From contig DJPL01000041.1 of NCBI GenBank assembly GCA_002437415.1, positions 1 to 27,466 on the forward strand: a stretch of DNA of 27,466 nt. Direction: 5' to 3'. This document shows, in pieces, positions 22,365 to 27,466 of the stretch (positions are counted from its first letter, which is position 1; each line of letters begins with the position of its first letter). The translations under genes were made by a program, and so were the position numbers. This DNA comes from Ruminococcaceae bacterium UBA6413 (GTDB lineage Bacteria; Bacillota; Clostridia; Oscillospirales; Ruminococcaceae). The notes below the pieces were generated by a model, which worked only from the letters and a program-made list of their open reading frames with translations, searched no databases and was not told the DNA's origin.

Positions 22365-23658
22365 CAGATACGCTATACAGACCTTCGGGTGCAAGGTCAA
22401 CCAGTACGAAAGTGCTTCTGTAGCAAAGGTCATGGAAGAACACGGATATGAAAAGACAGACGATATCTTCACTGCGGATATCGTTATAATAAACAGCTGC
22501 TCGGTAACGGAAAACAGCGACAAGAAGGCAAAACAGCTTATAAATAAGATAAAAAGCCGCGATCCTTTAAAGATAGTAGCGCTTACGGGTTGCTTTCCGC
22601 AGGCTTTTCCCGAAACTGCGGCGAAGCTGTCTGCGGATATCGTAACAGGCACGGAGCATAAGGAAAGCCTTGCCGATATGATAGACGCTTTCACGGGCAA
22701 CAAGATAAAACAGATCGATGTGCCGCCGCGACCTGTGAAAAAGCAGTACGAAAAGCAGAAGAACGCCGATATGGGCAAGACAAGAGCCTTTATCAAGATA
22801 GAGGACGGTTGTGACAGGTTTTGCAGTTACTGTATAATCCCCACGGCAAGGGGCTCTGTAAGGTCAAGACCTTTGCAAGATATAATTGATGAAACAAGAT
22901 TTCAGGTTTCCTGCGGTCATAAGGAAATGGTGCTTGTAGGCATCAACCTTTCCTGCTACGGTCAGGATATCGGTCTCAGGCTCGCGGACGCGATTGAGGC
23001 GGTATGCTCTGTCGATGGGGTGGAGCGTGTACGCTTATCATCACTCGAACCCGAGCTTCTTACCGATGAAGATATAGCACGAATGGCGGCGCAGAAAAAG
23101 CTGTGCCCGCATTTTCATCTATCGCTCCAGTCGGGAAGCGCCGCTACGTTAAAGCGTATGAACAGGCACTATACGCCCGATGAATATTACGATATAGTCG
23201 TAAGGCTGAGAAAAGCTTTCCCCGACTGTGCCATAACCACCGATATTATGGTTGGCTTTGCGGGAGAAACGGACGAAGAATTTGAAGAGTCGTGCGAGTT
23301 TGCAAGAAAAGTCGGCTTTGCGGCAATGCACGTCTTCACATATTCTGTAAGAGAAGGCACTGCGGCGGCAAAGCGCACAGACCACATTGCGCACGATGTT
23401 GCGGTAAAGAGATATCACACTATGAGCGCACTTGCGAAAGAGCTTAAGGAACAGTACTTCCGCTCAAGTGTCGGAAGAACGGAAAAGGTGCTTATCCAGC
23501 GCCGAGAAAGCGAGGAATACGCAAACGGACTTACTCCGCAGTATGTTCCTGTGCGTATCTACGGCAGTGACGCAAAGAAACAGAATATAATTACTGTACA
23601 AATTACCGAGGCTGTGGGCAGTGATTTTTGTATCGGCAAAGAAATAAAATGCTTGTAA
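22360..23658 (+). CDS. mtaB: tRNA t6A37 methylthiotransferase (MtaB-type), probable ATT start
   Basis: 432 residues if started at ATT 22360. The enzyme adds a methylthio group to t6A37 of tRNAs reading ANN codons, using two 4Fe-4S clusters and SAM. The N-terminal UPF0004 domain has IRYAIQTFGCKVNQYES (Cys11), INSCSV (Cys47) and TGCFPQ (Cys78). The radical SAM motif is CDRFCSYC (Cys151, 155, 158); RLSSLEP, LQSGSAATLKRMNRHY and TDIMVGFAGETDEEF follow, with a TRAM domain at the end. The first ATG (22432) would remove Cys11, which is essential. Between the in-frame TAA at 22345 and the conserved N-terminus there is no ATG, GTG or TTG, so ATT at 22360 (GGA six bases upstream) is the best candidate, unless a sequence error is present. 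Confidence 0.93.
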   Translation: MIRYAIQTFGCKVNQYESASVAKVMEEHGYEKTDDIFTADIVIINSCSVTENSDKKAKQLINKIKSRDPLKIVALTGCFPQAFPETAAKLSADIVTGTEHKESLADMIDAFTGNKIKQIDVPPRPVKKQYEKQKNADMGKTRAFIKIEDGCDRFCSYCIIPTARGSVRSRPLQDIIDETRFQVSCGHKEMVLVGINLSCYGQDIGLRLADAIEAVCSVDGVERVRLSSLEPELLTDEDIARMAAQKKLCPHFHLSLQSGSAATLKRMNRHYTPDEYYDIVVRLRKAFPDCAITTDIMVGFAGETDEEFEESCEFARKVGFAAMHVFTYSVREGTAAAKRTDHIAHDVAVKRYHTMSALAKELKEQYFRSSVGRTEKVLIQRRESEEYANGLTPQYVPVRIYGSDAKKQNIITVQITEAVGSDFCIGKEIKCL

Positions 23659-23681
23659 TCGGGCACATATTGTAGTATAAT
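23653..23681 (+). promoter_or_regulatory. Sigma-A promoter for purL
   Basis: TTGTAA (23653-23658, overlapping the mtaB stop), 17-base spacer, TATAAT (23676-23681). Confidence 0.75.
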
Positions 23682-23700
23682 TAAAAGGTATTGATAGTTT

Positions 23701-23714
23701 CGTGCTCAGGCACG
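23701..23714 (+). promoter_or_regulatory. Short hairpin in the purL leader
   Basis: CGTGC-TCAG-GCACG lies about 15 bases after the expected transcript start and 26 bases before the ATG. It has no T run, so it is not a terminator; it may stabilise the 5' end. The leader (about 50 bases) is too short for a purine riboswitch. Confidence 0.4.
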
Positions 23715-23740
23715 CTTACAATAAAACACGGAGGAAGTTT

Positions 23741-26700
23741 ATGTCAGTTTATCGCATTTATGTGGAGAAGAAGCCGCAGTTTGCAGTTGAGGGAAAGGCA
23801 GTTCTTTCCGATCTCAAGACCGCACTTCAGATCAAGGGCATCAAGGATGTCCGTATCGTAAACCGTTATGATGCAGAGGGTATCACAAAGGAGAACTTTG
23901 AAAAGGCTACTCCCACTGTATTCTCAGAGCCGCCTGTTGACGATGTTTACTATTCGCTGCCCGAAATCAAGGCAGATGAAAAGATGTTCGCAACAGAGTT
24001 CTTACCCGGTCAGTTCGACCAGAGAGCGGACTCTGCCGCTCAGTGTATCCAGATGCTGTGTCAGGGCGAACGTCCCACAGTAAAATACGCTAAGCTGTAC
24101 ATATTAAAGGGCGATATCTCCGATGAGGATTTTGCCAAAATAAAGCACTATCTCATAAACGCCGTAGAGGCAAGAGAGTGCGGATTTGAGCAGTATGAAA
24201 CACTTGATGTAAAGTACGATATACCTAAGGACGTTGCGGTTCTTGACGGATTTATCGGACTTTCCGAAGACGAGCTTGCCGAGTTTATCAAGAAGTATGC
24301 GCTTGCTATGGATCTCGGTGATATCAAGTTCTGTCAGGAATATTTCAAGAAAGAACAGAGAGATCCTACCCTTACCGAGATCAGAATGATAGATACATAC
24401 TGGTCGGATCACTGCCGTCATACGACATTCGGAACAATAATCGACAATGCGGCAATAGACGCTCCCTACATTGCCGAAACATACAAGGAATACAAACTCG
24501 ACAAGGAAGAGCTCGGCAGAAGTGCAAAGCCCATATGCCTTATGGATATTGCGACTGCGGCTGTAAGAAAGCTGAAAAAAGACGGTCTGCTCCCCGACCT
24601 TGACGAGAGCGAAGAGATCAATGCCTGCTCGGTAAAGATCACCGTTGACGTTGACGGCAAGGACGAGCAGTGGCTTCTTATGTTCAAGAACGAAACACAC
24701 AACCACCCCACTGAGATCGAACCCTTCGGTGGTGCGGCTACCTGCCTCGGCGGTGCTATAAGAGATCCGCTTTCAGGTCGTTCTTACGTTTACCAGGCTA
24801 TGCGTGTAACAGGTGCATCGGATCCCCTGCTCCCTGTTGACAAGACTATCCCCGGTAAGCTTCCTCCGAGAAAGATAACAACAACAGCCGCTCAGGGCTA
24901 TTCATCATACGGCAACCAGATAGGTCTTGCCACAGGTCACGTTGCCGAAATATACGATCCCGGATATATGGCAAAGCGTATGGAGATCGGCGCTGTTATC
25001 GGTGCCGCTCCCGCAGAGAACGTTGTCCGTGAGCGACCCGTACCCGGAGACATAATCATCCTGCTCGGCGGCAGAACAGGTCGTGACGGTTGCGGCGGTG
25101 CTACAGGCTCATCAAAGTCACACAGCGTAGAATCGCTTGAAACCTGCGGTGCTGAGGTTCAGAAGGGTAACGCTCCCGAGGAAAGAAAGCTCCAGAGATT
25201 ATTCCGCGACAAGAACGCAACAAAGCTTATCAAGCGTTGCAACGACTTTGGTGCAGGCGGTGTTTCCGTTGCTATAGGTGAGCTTGCAGACGGTCTTGAG
25301 ATCGACCTCAACGCAGTTCCGAAGAAGTATGACGGTCTTGACGGCACAGAGCTTGCCATTTCAGAGTCACAGGAAAGAATGGCGGTAGTTGTTGACAAGA
25401 ACGATGTTGACAAGTTCATTTCTCTTGCAGGCAAGGAAAACCTTGAGGCTACTCCCGTTGCGGTAGTTACCGAAAACCCCAGACTGAAGATGAACTGGAA
25501 CGGTAAGACTATCTGCGACATTTCAAGAGAATTCTTAAATTCAAACGGTGCTGAAAAGCACACTGATATACACGTTCCCGCTCCCACGGTAAGCTATTCC
25601 ACAGGCAGACACAACACCAAGGAAGAATGGGAAAAGCTCGTTACCGACCTTAACGTATGCTCACAGAAGGGTCTTGTACAGCGTTTCGACTCGACGATCG
25701 GCGCAGGTACTGTTCTTATGCCTTATTCGGGTAAGACACAGCAGACGCCTGTACAGGCTATGGCTGCAAAGCTTCCCGTACTTTCGGGCAACACAAAGAC
25801 AGCATCTATAATGGCATGGGGCTTTGATCCGTTCGTAAGCCGCCAGTCACCTTATCATGCCGCCGCTCTCGCAGTAGTGGAAAGTATGGCAAAGGTAGTT
25901 GCCGCAGGCGGTAAGAGCGAAAAGTGCTGGCTTACATTCCAGGAATACTTTGAGCGTACACAGGGCGACCCTGAGCGTTGGGGCAAGCCTTTTGCCGCAC
26001 TTCTCGGCGCGTACAAGGCGCAGATAGCACTTTCAAGCGGTGCTATCGGCGGTAAGGATTCTATGTCGGGTACATTCGAGCATATCGATGTTCCGCCTAC
26101 GCTTGTTTCATTCGCAGTTTCAACCGCTAAGTCGGACAAGATAATCTCGGCTGAATTCAAGCTTCCTTGCAGTGATATCTACTACATTGACCCTGCATAT
26201 GACGAGAACGGTATGCCCGACTTTGACAGCGTAAAGAAGGTATTTGCCACAGTAGAAAAGGCAATTGCGGACGGCACTGCCCTTTCGGTATGGACCGTGG
26301 CTCACGGCGGTATCGCAGAGGGTATCTTCAAGATGTCGCTCGGCAACAGAATAGGCGCGAAGTTAAATGCTATGGACGATGAAAAGCTGTTTGGTCTGCA
26401 CTATGGTGCATTCATCATAGAAGCCAAGGGTGCTATCGAAGGTGCTGAGCTTATCGGTGAAACAGTAAGCGATTATACTATCACAGCAGGCGATGTTACA
26501 CTTGATATCGCCGAGCTCGAAAAGAAGTATGACGCTGTACTCGAGCCTATCTTCAAGAACTCACTCCCCGAGATGCCGAAGCCCGTATCAATAGCATACG
26601 ACAAGGGCTGTGACTTACTTATCAACAAAGCTCCCGGAAAGATTGCAAAGCCCAAGGTACTTATCCCCGTATTCCCCGGCACAAACTGTGAATACGATAT

Positions 26701-27448
26701 GGCTGCCGCATTCAACAGATATGGCGGTGAAGCTGAGATATTCGTTATCAGAAACCTCTCTGCAAAGAATATGGAAGACAGCGTAAACGAATTTGCCAAG
26801 AGAATCGAAGACAGCCAGATGATCGCTGTTCCCGGCGGTTTCTCAGGCGGTGACGAACCTGAGGGTTCCGCTAAGTTCATCAACGCATTCTTCCGTAATC
26901 CTAAGATCAAGGACGCTGTAGAGAATATGCTCTACACCCGTGACGGTCTTATGATCGGTATATGCAACGGCTTCCAGGCCCTTATCAAGCTCGGTCTTGT
27001 GCCTTTTGGAAAGATAATTCCGCTGTCAGGCGAAAGCCCCACACTGACATACAACACAATCGGCAGACACCAGTCACAGCTGGCACTCACAAAGATCTGC
27101 ACCAACAAGTCACCGTGGCTTATGCACTGTAAAGTAGGCGAGGTTTACAATATCCCGATTTCACACGGTGAAGGTCGTTTCGTAGCAAGCGATGAGGTTA
27201 TCGCAAAGCTCATTGAAAACGGACAGGTCGCTACACAATATGTAGACCTGAACGGCGAGCCTACAATGGATCTTGCATACAATCCCAACAGCTCAATGTG
27301 CGCTATTGAGGGTATCATCTCTCCCGACGGTCGTGTACTCGGTAAGATGGGTCACACTGAGCGTATCAGCTCCGACACCTGCGTAAACGTTGACGGCAAC
27401 AAGGATCAGCTCCTGTTCAAGGGTGGCGTTGACTACTTCAGAATTTAG
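23741..27448 (+). CDS. purL: Phosphoribosylformylglycinamidine synthase, single-chain
   Basis: 1235 residues from the ATG at 23741, chosen for the CGGAGGAAG site; a GTG at 23702 is in frame but lies in the leader hairpin. It makes FGAM from FGAR, glutamine and ATP in purine synthesis, step four. The N-terminal region (about 1-200) is followed by the linker DTYWSDHCRHTTF (about 220-232), the first FGAM synthase domain with KNETHNHPTEIEPFGGAATC, and a second synthase-like half containing SSGAIGGKDSMSGTF. The glutaminase domain starts near 975 with PKVLIPVFPGTNCEYD and carries catalytic Cys1075 (GICNGFQ), His1142 and Glu1144 (SHGEGRF). It is complete, so separate PurQ and PurS are not needed. 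No other pur gene lies in the window. Confidence 0.97.
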   Translation: MSVYRIYVEKKPQFAVEGKAVLSDLKTALQIKGIKDVRIVNRYDAEGITKENFEKATPTVFSEPPVDDVYYSLPEIKADEKMFATEFLPGQFDQRADSAAQCIQMLCQGERPTVKYAKLYILKGDISDEDFAKIKHYLINAVEARECGFEQYETLDVKYDIPKDVAVLDGFIGLSEDELAEFIKKYALAMDLGDIKFCQEYFKKEQRDPTLTEIRMIDTYWSDHCRHTTFGTIIDNAAIDAPYIAETYKEYKLDKEELGRSAKPICLMDIATAAVRKLKKDGLLPDLDESEEINACSVKITVDVDGKDEQWLLMFKNETHNHPTEIEPFGGAATCLGGAIRDPLSGRSYVYQAMRVTGASDPLLPVDKTIPGKLPPRKITTTAAQGYSSYGNQIGLATGHVAEIYDPGYMAKRMEIGAVIGAAPAENVVRERPVPGDIIILLGGRTGRDGCGGATGSSKSHSVESLETCGAEVQKGNAPEERKLQRLFRDKNATKLIKRCNDFGAGGVSVAIGELADGLEIDLNAVPKKYDGLDGTELAISESQERMAVVVDKNDVDKFISLAGKENLEATPVAVVTENPRLKMNWNGKTICDISREFLNSNGAEKHTDIHVPAPTVSYSTGRHNTKEEWEKLVTDLNVCSQKGLVQRFDSTIGAGTVLMPYSGKTQQTPVQAMAAKLPVLSGNTKTASIMAWGFDPFVSRQSPYHAAALAVVESMAKVVAAGGKSEKCWLTFQEYFERTQGDPERWGKPFAALLGAYKAQIALSSGAIGGKDSMSGTFEHIDVPPTLVSFAVSTAKSDKIISAEFKLPCSDIYYIDPAYDENGMPDFDSVKKVFATVEKAIADGTALSVWTVAHGGIAEGIFKMSLGNRIGAKLNAMDDEKLFGLHYGAFIIEAKGAIEGAELIGETVSDYTITAGDVTLDIAELEKKYDAVLEPIFKNSLPEMPKPVSIAYDKGCDLLINKAPGKIAKPKVLIPVFPGTNCEYDMAAAFNRYGGEAEIFVIRNLSAKNMEDSVNEFAKRIEDSQMIAVPGGFSGGDEPEGSAKFINAFFRNPKIKDAVENMLYTRDGLMIGICNGFQALIKLGLVPFGKIIPLSGESPTLTYNTIGRHQSQLALTKICTNKSPWLMHCKVGEVYNIPISHGEGRFVASDEVIAKLIENGQVATQYVDLNGEPTMDLAYNPNSSMCAIEGIISPDGRVLGKMGHTERISSDTCVNVDGNKDQLLFKGGVDYFRI

Positions 27449-27466
27449 GCTCTATAATAAATGTTG

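Noticed and set aside
22432..22434. ATG 22432 as the mtaB start
   Set aside because: It would delete the conserved GCKVNQYES motif and the first cluster Cys, which the family needs.
23682..23740. Purine riboswitch or T-box in the purL leader
   Set aside because: The leader is about 50 bases with a single 5-base-pair hairpin, too short for either, and there is no terminator.

Overview
The window looks like a chromosomal segment of an anaerobic, gut- or rumen-type Firmicute in the Oscillospiraceae/Ruminococcaceae range, of Ruminococcus or [Eubacterium] siraeum type. That placement is an inference. It rests on lipoprotein GH5 and GH26 plant-polysaccharide hydrolases with Ser/Thr/Asp-rich linkers, a DNRLRE-domain secreted protein, strong AGGAGG-like ribosome binding sites, sigma-A promoters with 17-base spacers, and single-chain PurL of about 1235 residues. 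No tRNA, rRNA, CRISPR array, transposase or phage gene was seen. Most of the window is ordinary chromosome; the unusual material sits in the accessory proteins and the intergenic regions.

Left end (1-4240, minus strand): a secreted DNRLRE protein is followed after 16 bases by a lipoprotein cut by the window edge. The C-terminal third of the DNRLRE protein is far more AT-rich than its N-terminal third, which suggests an exchanged tip domain. After an intergenic repeat and a terminator comes a GH5 endoglucanase-like lipoprotein, divergent from an AraC-family regulator (4404-5231). A TTTTGCACA-like word recurs around these promoters.

Centre (5264-14528, plus strand): a D-Ala-D-Ala ligase paralogue that has lost catalytic residues, a DUF1934 protein and argS form one tight unit. 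They are followed by a homocysteine S-methyltransferase-type protein, a YfhO-type membrane protein, an ADP-ribose-type Nudix hydrolase and murC, ending at a strong terminator.

14530-17241 (minus strand): a frameshifted small XRE-type regulator with a candidate operator, then a GH26 beta-mannanase-like lipoprotein with an aldose 1-epimerase-like gene. These last two are transcribed from a near-consensus promoter whose -10 is overlapped by a long palindrome.

17300-21778 (plus strand): CNNM/CorC-type membrane protein, NfeD-like membrane protein, YcxB-like membrane protein, L-ribulose-5-phosphate 4-epimerase (araD), and an unrecognised beta-propeller-like protein with a membrane-type insertion.

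Right end: an HPr-like protein without the phosphorylatable His (minus strand), then mtaB (tRNA methylthiotransferase) with a non-canonical start region, and purL nearly filling the remainder. The best candidates for new biology are the degenerate Ddl paralogue, the composition-shifted DNRLRE C-terminal domain with its neighbouring lipoprotein, and the mtaB leader, where a short upstream ORF ends inside a hairpin that covers the only plausible start codon.
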